This document shows, one piece after another, positions 1 to 5,888 of a stretch of 5,914 bases of DNA. The DNA is from Phascolarctobacterium sp. (lineage in GTDB: Bacteria > Bacillota > Negativicutes > Acidaminococcales > Acidaminococcaceae). The translations under genes were made by a program, and so were the position numbers. The DNA lies in assembly GCA_022718015.1 (NCBI GenBank), contig JAIHZV010000083.1:1-5914 (forward strand), in the 5' to 3' direction. The stretch's first letter is position 1, and the number at the start of each line of letters is the position of its first letter. The notes below the pieces were generated by a model. The model was not told the origin of the DNA. It saw only the letters and a list, made by a program, of their open reading frames with translations, and made no database searches.

Positions 1-5
1 AATCA

Positions 6-61
6 AGACAGCTTAGCGCCTGCCGTCGGCAAAAACGGTGCGCCCAAGGCTGTCTATTTTT
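6..61 (+). terminator. Imperfect long hairpin with T-run at the murB end
   Basis: Bases 6-12 (agacagc) pair perfectly with 49-55 (gctgtct). Inside them, 16-19 (gcgc) can pair with 40-43 and 23-26 (ccgt) with 35-38 (acgg), separated by small internal loops. On the plus strand an A and five T (57-61) follow the stem, the form of an intrinsic terminator for a convergent gene entering from the left. On the minus strand the stem follows directly on the murB stop, and only TTGATT is visible before the window ends. It could therefore also end the murB transcript, but this cannot be judged here. Confidence 0.45.
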
Positions 62-956
62 CACCTAAAACTAAAACCTCAGGCTCCAAATGCACGCCGT
101 GCGCAGCAAAAACCTTAGCCTGCACATCGCTGATAAGCTGGAGCACATCAGCTGCCGTAGCGCCGCCAATGTTGACCACAAAGCCTGCGTGCTTAGTAGA
201 AACCTGCGCACCGCCGACAGTATAACCCTTGAGTCCTGTCTGGTCAATCAGCGTACCGGCAAAATATCCCGGCGGACGCTTGAACATACTGCCTGCACTC
301 GGCAGCTCCAGCGGCTGCTTGGTGATACGGCGGTTGCTGAAATCAGCCATCTTCTCGGCAATAGCCTGCTTGTCGCCGGCAGCCAGCTCCACCGTTACGC
401 TCGTAACGATTTTGCTGCTGCCCTGCAGCGCACTATGGCGATAGCCAAAGTCCAGCTCGCCGGCAGAAAGCTCGCTCACCTCGCCTGCAGCGTCCATAAC
501 GCGCACGCTTTTGACAACCTTGGACATCTCGCCGTCATAAGCACCGGCGTTCATATACACTGCGCCACCAATGCTACCAGGAATGCCCACAGCGAACTCC
601 ATGCCGCTCAAGCCCAGCTCTGCAGCCTTCTTCGAAGCCTGCGCCAGCGAAACGCCGCTACCAAAGGTCAGCACATTGCCGCTCACCTTTATGTCGCGCA
701 GCATGCTGCCCAGCTTGATAACCAGGCCGCGGATGCCCTTATCGCGCACCAGCAGATTAGAGCCGTTGCCGACGAGCGTCACCGGCACAGCAGCCTCTGC
801 TGCCTTCAGCAGCAGGCTTTGCAGCTCTGCCTCACTCTGCGGCTGCGCCATCAGCTCGGCAGGACCGCCGATGTGAAAGGAGGTGTGCTTCGTCATCGGT
901 TCAGCAAGCAGCAAAGGTCTTTGCGTGCAACCTGCAAAAATATCCTGCAGCGCCAT
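54..956 (-). CDS. murB: UDP-N-acetylenolpyruvoylglucosamine reductase MurB (type II)
   Basis: This 300-residue cytoplasmic flavoenzyme reduces UDP-GlcNAc-enolpyruvate to UDP-MurNAc with NADPH, the second committed step of peptidoglycan precursor synthesis. The FAD-binding part carries TSFHIGGPA (25-33), GNGSNLLV (63-70) and GIPGSIGGAVYMNAGAYDGEM (in pieces over 124-144). The catalytic residues expected from E. coli MurB are visible: R173 in GYRHSAL, S223 in AGSMFKRP and E293 in LEPEV. The C-terminal domain is complete, with GLKGYTVGGAQVSTKHAGF at 241-259. The compact length and the GYRHSAL form fit the type II class typical of Firmicutes. The ATG shares one base with the preceding stop (TAATG) and has GGGAG 7 nt upstream inside the YlbF-like gene, so translation is probably coupled. 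It is the last gene of the run. Its TAG stop lies next to and partly in a hairpin. Confidence 0.98.
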   Translation of the reverse strand: MALQDIFAGCTQRPLLLAEPMTKHTSFHIGGPAELMAQPQSEAELQSLLLKAAEAAVPVTLVGNGSNLLVRDKGIRGLVIKLGSMLRDIKVSGNVLTFGSGVSLAQASKKAAELGLSGMEFAVGIPGSIGGAVYMNAGAYDGEMSKVVKSVRVMDAAGEVSELSAGELDFGYRHSALQGSSKIVTSVTVELAAGDKQAIAEKMADFSNRRITKQPLELPSAGSMFKRPPGYFAGTLIDQTGLKGYTVGGAQVSTKHAGFVVNIGGATAADVLQLISDVQAKVFAAHGVHLEPEVLVLGEK

Positions 957-1297
957 TATTTGTCTCCCATTGCTTCCTTAACAACGTCCTGAATGGAGTT
1001 GGTAACGTCCATCAGCATCATCTGGAAACGCATAAAAGCATTCAGATATTGCATAGCATCAGCATTTAAGCTTAAAAGCTTCTGCAGCTGCTCAAATTTT
1101 TCTACAGCAGCCTTGTCCGGCTCCTTGCCCTGATGCTTAGCAAATTCAACCTCTTGTGCTGTTTGCAGATAGTCGTTAACCATTTTTTTAGCATCTGCGT
1201 CCTTCGCCAGAACAGCAGCTGCTTCCTTCAGTTTTTTGAACTCATGGCTTTCGCGCATTGCTTTAGCCAGTTCGTTTGCGTTATCGTATACGTTCAT
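956..1297 (-). CDS. YlbF/YheA-family (Com_YlbF) small helical protein
   Basis: The protein has 113 residues from the ATG at 1297. A GTG at 1306 would add three residues (giving MINMNVYD), but it lies inside the ribosome-binding site GAGGTG, so the ATG is preferred. The sequence is almost wholly helical, rich in Ala, Lys, Glu, Gln and Met, with no membrane segment or signal peptide. It fits the Com_YlbF family in length and pattern (NVYDNANELAKAMRES near the start and a Met-rich helix FMRFQMMLMD in the C-terminal third). In Bacillus, YlbF (RicF) works with YmcA and YaaT on RNase Y-dependent mRNA processing, biofilm formation and competence. This protein has no cysteine, so it cannot supply iron-sulphur ligands, and it looks closer to the uncharacterised YheA-type paralogues. 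Its stop TAA shares one base with the murB ATG. The family call is good; the function is unknown. Confidence 0.85.
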   Translation of the reverse strand: MNVYDNANELAKAMRESHEFKKLKEAAAVLAKDADAKKMVNDYLQTAQEVEFAKHQGKEPDKAAVEKFEQLQKLLSLNADAMQYLNAFMRFQMMLMDVTNSIQDVVKEAMGDK

Positions 1298-1303
1298 GTT
1301 AAT

Positions 1304-1309
1304 CACCTC
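1304..1309 (-). promoter_or_regulatory. Ribosome-binding site deciding the YlbF-like start
   Basis: The coding strand reads GAGGTG followed by ATTAAC and then ATG at 1297-1295, a 6-nt spacing. The alternative GTG start at 1306 is part of this same site and has no purine-rich motif at a suitable distance upstream. The site also overlaps the TGA stop of the preceding dipeptidase gene (1310-1308), so ribosomes ending there are well placed to re-initiate. Confidence 0.75.
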
Positions 1310-2357
1310 AAAATTTTACATTTAATTTTTGATATTTACTAATCCCTTCATATTCAAAGTGCCACCACTCCATCTCAATCCCCGTGAACCCATGCGCCTC
1401 CATCGTCTCGCGCAGCAGGCTGCGCAAAGCACGCTGGTGCGATGTACCTCCGGCATAGCTGGCATATTGGCGCGGCGACGGCTCATCAAAGCCGCTGGAC
1501 ATTTCCACCTGCTCGCCTGTTTCCAAGTCATACAGGCTCACGTCCACCGCCAAGCCCGTATTATGCGGACTGCCCTTCGTCTCCGGGTCCTCCAGCATGC
1601 CCTTCTTGCCCTCCGGCAGCGCCAGATTAGCAAGCTTGCTTGCCGACCACGGGCGGTAGGCATCCCACAGCACCAGGCCATAGCCCTTGGCTTGCAGCGC
1701 TGCCTGCACCTGCGTCAGCGCCGGGATAAGCGCCTCCGCTACGTAAAGCTTAGGCGTTGCGTAGAGCGGCGCGCCGAAAAGGTTGTCGCTCGTCGCATAG
1801 ACGGAGTCAATTTTCACGCCTGTAAGCGTAGCTGCATCGACAAGCTGCGCCTGCTCGCCTGCGGCGAGCGGCTGCGGCATGACAGCCTGCGCTGCTTCTT
1901 CACGCAGCTTCGCCCAGTCCTCAGCAGATTTTTCCGGCAGACGATAGGGCTTCGCCCTTTCGCCCACGCCCTGCCCCATAAAATAGCGGCTGTAGGTGTG
2001 GCCGCCCACGCGGCAGGAAATGCCATAGCCATCTGTATCGCGTTCAAAGCGCACATTAGCCTCCGTATTGCTCATAGGCCCGGCCTCGACAAGCGTATAG
2101 GAATCGAAATGCACCTTCGTCAGCGGATAGATATTCGCTCCGGCAAAGGAATTGTCCTCTGCCTTAAAGCGGTAGAGCAGCTCTAAATTGCCCTTATTTT
2201 CGCGGATGAGGATATTCTCACCGTTGCCATAATAAAGGCCGAGAATATGCTTCACGTCCTTAGGCGCGTCCTGCGGCACCGCCGCTAGCACGCTGCCCAT
2301 CTGGACATACAAAAGCAGACCGGCAGCCAGGCCGGTCAGCATTTTTTTGTAGTTCAC
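1308..2357 (-). CDS. Exported VanX-like D-Ala-D-Ala dipeptidase (peptidase M15D) with extra N-terminal domain
   Basis: This 349-residue protein starts at a GTG that overlaps the upstream stop by 1 nt (TAGTG), with AAGGAG 11 nt before it. The lysines at 4-5, the hydrophobic stretch 7-24 and VLA/A around residue 25 form a signal peptide, and they support the GTG over the internal Met6. Residues about 35-140 form a separate, probably beta-rich domain that I cannot name. Residues about 165-349 are VanX-like. They hold an arginine at 235 in DAYRP (equivalent to the VanX active-site Arg), zinc ligands H265 and D272 in SPHNTGLAVD, and E330 (catalytic base) and H333 (third ligand) in EWWHFEY. The family cleaves D-Ala-D-Ala. 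VanX itself is cytoplasmic and about 200 residues, so export and the added domain set this protein apart. It probably trims or salvages wall dipeptides outside the cytoplasm. No vanH/vanA-type genes are nearby, so there is no evidence for glycopeptide resistance. Confidence 0.93.
   Translation of the reverse strand: MNYKKMLTGLAAGLLLYVQMGSVLAAVPQDAPKDVKHILGLYYGNGENILIRENKGNLELLYRFKAEDNSFAGANIYPLTKVHFDSYTLVEAGPMSNTEANVRFERDTDGYGISCRVGGHTYSRYFMGQGVGERAKPYRLPEKSAEDWAKLREEAAQAVMPQPLAAGEQAQLVDAATLTGVKIDSVYATSDNLFGAPLYATPKLYVAEALIPALTQVQAALQAKGYGLVLWDAYRPWSASKLANLALPEGKKGMLEDPETKGSPHNTGLAVDVSLYDLETGEQVEMSSGFDEPSPRQYASYAGGTSHQRALRSLLRETMEAHGFTGIEMEWWHFEYEGISKYQKLNVKF
2315..2348 (+). terminator. Terminator-like hairpin plus T-run inside the dipeptidase gene (plus-strand sense)
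   Basis: On the plus strand, bases 2318-2324 (gaccggc) pair perfectly with 2331-2337 (gccggtc) across a 6-nt loop. Two more G-C pairs lie outside an A/A mismatch (2315-2316 with 2339-2340). An A and seven T follow at 2342-2348. This has the form of an intrinsic terminator for transcription running against the operon. On the coding strand the same bases encode the signal-peptide segment MLTGLAAGL, and the A-run encodes Lys4-Lys5-Met6. The symmetry may therefore be a by-product of the codons. In the mRNA the hairpin begins 14 nt after the GTG start codon and could slow early translation. Confidence 0.35.
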
Positions 2358-3133
2358 TATTGAATCAGCTCCTTGCGTACATCAGCCAAGGCATTAAGCC
2401 TGCTGCGCACCTTATCAATATCGGCTAAATCAATCTCGCAGGAGATAATTTCCTCCTGCATTCCTGCCTCCGCAAGAATCCTGCCGCTCGGCGCTACGAC
2501 CATGGAATGACCATAGAACGGCGCTCCCTTAAAGGTTCCGGCACAGTTCACCGCCACCACGAAGATGTGGTTCTCTGCCGCACGCGCCTGCGCCAGAAGG
2601 CGCCAGATATCGCCGCGCGCCTCGGGCCATTCAGCAGGGCAGAAAATAATTTTTGCCCCCTGCAGCGCCAGATGGCGGAACAGCTCAGGGAAGCGCAGGT
2701 CATAGCAGATGGTTGAGCCGCAGCACAAGCCATCCAGCTCAAAGGCTTGAAAATTATTGCCCGGTGCAAAGAACTTCTCTTCGTTAAATAAGCCAAAGAG
2801 ATGAACCTTGTCATACTTGTTGACAAGCGCACCAGTTTTGGAAATCGCTATAGAAGTATTATAAATTTTGCCATCATGATGCATGGGTACGGAGCCTGCG
2901 AGAACAGCGCAGCTATGCTCGCGCGCAATGCTCTGCAGCTCTGCAAGCACAGGAGAAGCCTCCGTCTCTGCCTCCTCCGACAGATGACCAAGGCTGTAGC
3001 CTGTTGTCCACACCTCCGGCAGCACCACAAGGTCGTGAGACGCAGCCGCCTCACGCACAAGCTGCAAGCCATGGGCCACATTGGCCGCTTTATTCTTTTC
3101 CAGAACCTCAAGCTGCAGCAGGGCTATTTTCAT
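2357..3133 (-). CDS. Nitrilase-superfamily carbon-nitrogen hydrolase (Nit2/YafV-like amidase)
   Basis: This 258-residue cytoplasmic enzyme has the nitrilase-fold Glu-Lys-Cys triad: E40 in VVLPEVW, K109 in YDKVHLF and C143 in ICYDLRFPE. A second conserved acid, E118, lies in FNEEKFF. The length (258) and the motifs YDKVHLF and CYDLRFPE resemble the omega-amidase branch (Nit2, E. coli YafV). That branch hydrolyses 2-oxoglutaramate or 2-oxosuccinamate to the 2-oxoacid and ammonia, which salvages by-products of glutamine or asparagine transamination. The substrate here is inferred from resemblance only. Other branches, such as deaminated-glutathione amidase, cannot be excluded. The ATG overlaps the YqeG stop by 4 nt (ATGA) and has AAGGAG 8 nt upstream. 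No signal peptide or membrane segment is seen. Its stop codon overlaps the next gene's GTG by 1 nt. Confidence 0.92.
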   Translation of the reverse strand: MKIALLQLEVLEKNKAANVAHGLQLVREAAASHDLVVLPEVWTTGYSLGHLSEEAETEASPVLAELQSIAREHSCAVLAGSVPMHHDGKIYNTSIAISKTGALVNKYDKVHLFGLFNEEKFFAPGNNFQAFELDGLCCGSTICYDLRFPELFRHLALQGAKIIFCPAEWPEARGDIWRLLAQARAAENHIFVVAVNCAGTFKGAPFYGHSMVVAPSGRILAEAGMQEEIISCEIDLADIDKVRSRLNALADVRKELIQ

Positions 3134-3648
3134 AATACGCGCTCCTTAGGCATCATGTTGCTGCTCTGCAGACGGCCGATGAAGAATTTCTCCAGCTTGC
3201 GGGTGCAGCGGGTGGTGAAATGCTCCTTGCCGCCCAGGGACTCAACCCAAACTACAGGATGACCTGCTACCTTTGCGCCCAAAACGTCGGTCAGCAGCTG
3301 GTCGCCAACGAAAAGAATCTTGCCGCCGCCCATAGCCTTAGTAATCTGCTTATAAGCCATCGGCAACGGCTTAGCAGCACGCATAATCGTGCCCAGACCA
3401 GTTTGACGAGTAATCGCTTTAATGCGGTCGCCGCCATTATTAGAAATCAGTGCGATGTTGATGCCCAGCTGATGCAGCTGACGAATCCAGGTCATCGCAC
3501 GCGGACCTACGAGGCCTTTGTCGCGCGGCAGCAGAGTGTTGTCAATATCAACAACAATCTTCATATAGCCGTTGCGTTTCAGCCATTTCGGGGAAATATC
3601 AAAAATACTCTTTACTCTGTAATCGGGACAAACATACTTTAAAATCAT
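3130..3648 (-). CDS. yqeG: YqeG-family HAD-IIIA phosphatase
   Basis: This 172-residue protein is a haloacid-dehalogenase-superfamily phosphatase, expected in the cytoplasm. HAD motif I is VVDIDNTLLP (D34 nucleophile, D36 acid/base), motif II is ISNN (S69), motif III is K93 in AAKPLP, and motif IV is GDQLLTDVLGAK (D116, D121). The 29 residues before motif I (VKSIFDISPKWLKRNG) match the usual YqeG N terminus, which supports the start at 3648. The start overlaps the kinase stop by 4 nt (ATGA), with AAAGGA 9 nt upstream. Length is normal. The physiological substrate of YqeG proteins is not well defined. In Bacillus the gene sits beside yqeH and aroE, but here it lies between a sensor kinase and an amidase, so the usual context is missing. 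The family call is strong; the role is open. Confidence 0.93.
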   Translation of the reverse strand: MILKYVCPDYRVKSIFDISPKWLKRNGYMKIVVDIDNTLLPRDKGLVGPRAMTWIRQLHQLGINIALISNNGGDRIKAITRQTGLGTIMRAAKPLPMAYKQITKAMGGGKILFVGDQLLTDVLGAKVAGHPVVWVESLGGKEHFTTRCTRKLEKFFIGRLQSSNMMPKERVL

Positions 3649-5186
3649 ACTACCTTATCCTTTGGAAATTTTATTTCAAATGTAGTACCAGAACCACATT
3701 TGCTAGTTACCTCGGCACTGGCGCCGTGAACGCGAATAATCTCCTTGGCAATCGCCAGCCCCAGACCTGTTCCCGGAACAGTGCGGCAATGGGATTTATC
3801 AACCTTATAGAAGCGCTCCCAGATAAACGGAATATCTGCTTCAGGTATACCCCTGCCCTGGTCCGCAACGGTCAAAAGCACGCTGCCATCCTCAAGCTTA
3901 TTTGCGCCTATTGATACAGTACCATTTTTTGGCGAATATTTCAAGGCATTATCGCACAAAATCATAATTAACTGCACCATTTGGTCTCCATCGCCCAAAA
4001 TTTTTATCGTATCGTCGGCATGAACGGTGAAGGTAACGTTATTCTTCACACATCTGACCGCCAATTTTTCGGCGACGTTGCGGATGATGCCGGCCAGCGG
4101 CAGCTCATCCATATTATTCACAGTCAGCGGATCGCTCGATTCCAGTCTGCTGATATCCAGCAGCTCGCGAACCATGCGCTCCAGGCGAACCGTTTCTTCA
4201 TTAATCAGGCCACGATAACGTGCGAGTACATCGGGGTCCGTTACCATGCCGTCGCAGATAGCCTCATTATAGCCACGGATAATCGTAATCGGCGTGCGCA
4301 GCTCATGCGATACATTCGCTACGAAGTCACGACGGATTTTTTCCGTGCGCTCCATCTTGGCAATATAAGCGTCCAGATCCTTGCCTAAGGAATTGAGCGC
4401 GTCGCCAAGCTCGGCAATCTCATCGTCACCCTTCACATCCAGCCTGCGTGAATAATCGCCCTGCGCCATGGCCTGAGCGTTATTCTTCATGTCGAGCACC
4501 GGTCGGATAATCAGTGCGGACAAGCGCTTCACGAGGAAGAGGCTCACGATAATAGCAATAATGCCGACTATCATAATGTAGATATAAACATTACGCAGAA
4601 ATTTTTCAAAGCCGCTCAACGGCTCAATCATCAGGATAGCGCCCTTCTTTTCCGCAGAAATAGTATAGGGCACGCCTACAAGAATAACCTGCTCCTTATA
4701 ATAGGGATGATAAATCTGCGATTTAAAGGAGTTGCCTGCATAAATATCGCGCAGAATAACCTTGATGCGATATTTGATATCCTGGTTAAGCTTTTGGGCA
4801 CTTTCCTGCAGCGAAGCCTGCGAGGGAGCACCATGTTTTAGATAATTTTTCAGCGAATTGTCGACAAGATTTCCCTTGGCGTCTGTCTCCGCATCATAAT
4901 ACGAAGCCGCCAAAAGCTCATAATTATCATCAAAAAGCCATATACGGGCACCAACAAGCCTGTCGACAGCGAGAATATAGCGGTAAAGCATATCCCTGTC
5001 GTCCAGACGGATAAAGGCCTCAATGGTTTCGCCCATCTCATTGCCCTTCTCGGCCAGCTCCTGCTCCTTAATCTTAAAGAAATAGTCGGCGATAAGATAA
5101 GATATGCCGGCTGTAATCCCCACGACGATGATAATTACAATAGTCATAAAACTATACATCAAGCGTGTACTAAGGGACTTTTTCAT
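3645..5186 (-). CDS. Membrane sensor histidine kinase (HAMP, HisKA, HATPase_c)
   Basis: This 513-residue protein is the partner kinase of the upstream regulator. It starts 3 nt after the regulator's stop, with AAGGA about 10 nt before its ATG. Domain order is: first membrane helix about 12-33; an extracytoplasmic sensor region about 34-198; second membrane helix about 199-220; HAMP linker about 218-271 (RPVLDMKNNAQAMAQGDYS); HisKA dimerisation domain with phospho-acceptor H294 in NVSHELRTP; and the ATPase domain. The ATPase domain has the N box (D412, N413 in CDNALKYSP), G1 (DQGRGIP, D442), F box (WERFYK, about 456-461) and G2 (GTGLGL, 472-477). All catalytic motifs look intact, so an active kinase is expected. 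The sensor region of about 165 residues may be a PAS/Cache-like fold (WLFDDNYELLAAS, 83-95); this is a guess and the ligand is unknown. The overall build resembles WalK/PhoR/ResE kinases. Its last 4 nt overlap the next gene. Confidence 0.96.
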   Translation of the reverse strand: MKKSLSTRLMYSFMTIVIIIVVGITAGISYLIADYFFKIKEQELAEKGNEMGETIEAFIRLDDRDMLYRYILAVDRLVGARIWLFDDNYELLAASYYDAETDAKGNLVDNSLKNYLKHGAPSQASLQESAQKLNQDIKYRIKVILRDIYAGNSFKSQIYHPYYKEQVILVGVPYTISAEKKGAILMIEPLSGFEKFLRNVYIYIMIVGIIAIIVSLFLVKRLSALIIRPVLDMKNNAQAMAQGDYSRRLDVKGDDEIAELGDALNSLGKDLDAYIAKMERTEKIRRDFVANVSHELRTPITIIRGYNEAICDGMVTDPDVLARYRGLINEETVRLERMVRELLDISRLESSDPLTVNNMDELPLAGIIRNVAEKLAVRCVKNNVTFTVHADDTIKILGDGDQMVQLIMILCDNALKYSPKNGTVSIGANKLEDGSVLLTVADQGRGIPEADIPFIWERFYKVDKSHCRTVPGTGLGLAIAKEIIRVHGASAEVTSKCGSGTTFEIKFPKDKVV

Positions 5187-5189
5187 GAA

Positions 5190-5888
5190 TTATTTATCCT
5201 TCAGCTCAAATTTGTAGCCTACGCCCCAGATGGTCGTAATATCCCATTTGGAATCAGGCGGAATGTTCAGCTTCTGTCTGATGCGTTTGATATGCGTATC
5301 AACAGTACGGGTGTCGCCGTAATAGGAATAGCCCCAGATGGTCTCCAGCAGCTGATTACGGCTGAACGCCTTGCCCGGATTAGAAGCCAGGCACCACAGC
5401 AGCTCCATTTCCTTCGTGGTGAAGGTCATTTTGTTGCCGAAGGCCGTAACCTGATACTGATCCATGTCGATAATCAGGCCAGGATAGGTGATACGCGAGG
5501 TATCGCCCTTCTTCTCCTGCGTACCGGCACGGCGCAGCACGGCCTTCACGCGGGCCACAACCTCACGCGAGTTGAACGGCTTCGTGATATAATCATCAGC
5601 ACCGATTTCCAGACCGGCAATGCGGTCATCGTCGTCATCCTTCGCCGTTACCATGATAATCGGCAAATCAGACATTTTGCGTACCTGCTTGCACACCTCG
5701 ATGCCGTCTAAAACAGGCATCATAATATCGAGCAGCAGAATATCCGGCTTTTCGGATTGCACCTTCAGAATAGCGTCTGCGCCATCCTCGGCTTCGATAA
5801 CTTCGAAGTCTTCCTTTTCAAAGTATATGCGCAAAATTTCACGAATCTGCGCTTCATCATCAGCAATTAAAATTTTCTGTTTGGTCAT
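5190..5888 (-). CDS. OmpR/PhoB-family response regulator (winged-helix DNA-binding)
   Basis: This 232-residue protein is a transcription factor switched by phosphorylation, presumably by the kinase encoded just downstream. The receiver domain spans about residues 4-118. It has the acidic pair D10/D11, the phospho-acceptor D54 in LLLDIMMP, the switch residue T81 and the conserved K103 in ITKPF. A trans_reg_C winged helix follows at about 133-230, with the probable recognition helix at 194-207 (RTVDTHIKRIRQKL) and the closing GVGYKF motif. The length is normal for the family. The motif WGYSYYGDTRTVD recalls the ResD/SrrA/WalR group of Firmicutes, but the regulon cannot be read from sequence. 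One oddity is a run of five aspartates (84-88) in the loop after T81. The ATG is preceded by AGGAG with 9 nt spacing. It is the first gene of the run, and its promoter lies outside the window. Confidence 0.96.
   Translation of the reverse strand: MTKQKILIADDEAQIREILRIYFEKEDFEVIEAEDGADAILKVQSEKPDILLLDIMMPVLDGIEVCKQVRKMSDLPIIMVTAKDDDDDRIAGLEIGADDYITKPFNSREVVARVKAVLRRAGTQEKKGDTSRITYPGLIIDMDQYQVTAFGNKMTFTTKEMELLWCLASNPGKAFSRNQLLETIWGYSYYGDTRTVDTHIKRIRQKLNIPPDSKWDITTIWGVGYKFELKDK

Noticed and set aside
90..992. A 300-codon open frame on the plus strand, antisense to murB.
   Set aside because: It is rich in His, Arg, Leu and Cys, has no recognisable motif, and lies wholly opposite an intact murB. 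It is a shadow of the codon pattern.
1067..1081. Repeated aagctt (two copies 8 bases apart) in the YlbF-like gene.
   Set aside because: It is a short palindrome explained by Lys-Leu-Leu-Ser-Leu codons, with no further copies or flanking structure.
1329..2186. A 285-codon open frame on the plus strand, antisense to the dipeptidase gene.
   Set aside because: It shows the same Arg/His/Leu-rich shadow composition and no domain, opposite a gene with all its catalytic residues intact.
1308..2357. The VanX-like gene as part of a vancomycin-resistance cluster.
   Set aside because: There is no vanH, vanA/B ligase or vanY in the window, and the protein is exported, unlike VanX. Presence of a two-component system nearby is not enough.
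3507..3545. A TTGACA box on the coding strand (3545-3540) inside the YqeG gene.
   Set aside because: It comes from conserved Asp-Asn codons of HAD motif I, and the GC-rich sequence at the -10 distance has no TATAAT-like box.
4858..4969. Two 10-bp palindromes sharing the core tgtcgaca (4858-4867 and 4960-4969), 102 bp apart in the kinase gene.
   Set aside because: Both arise from a GTC GAC (Val-Asp) codon pair in frame, deep inside coding sequence. Two copies are not enough to claim an operator.
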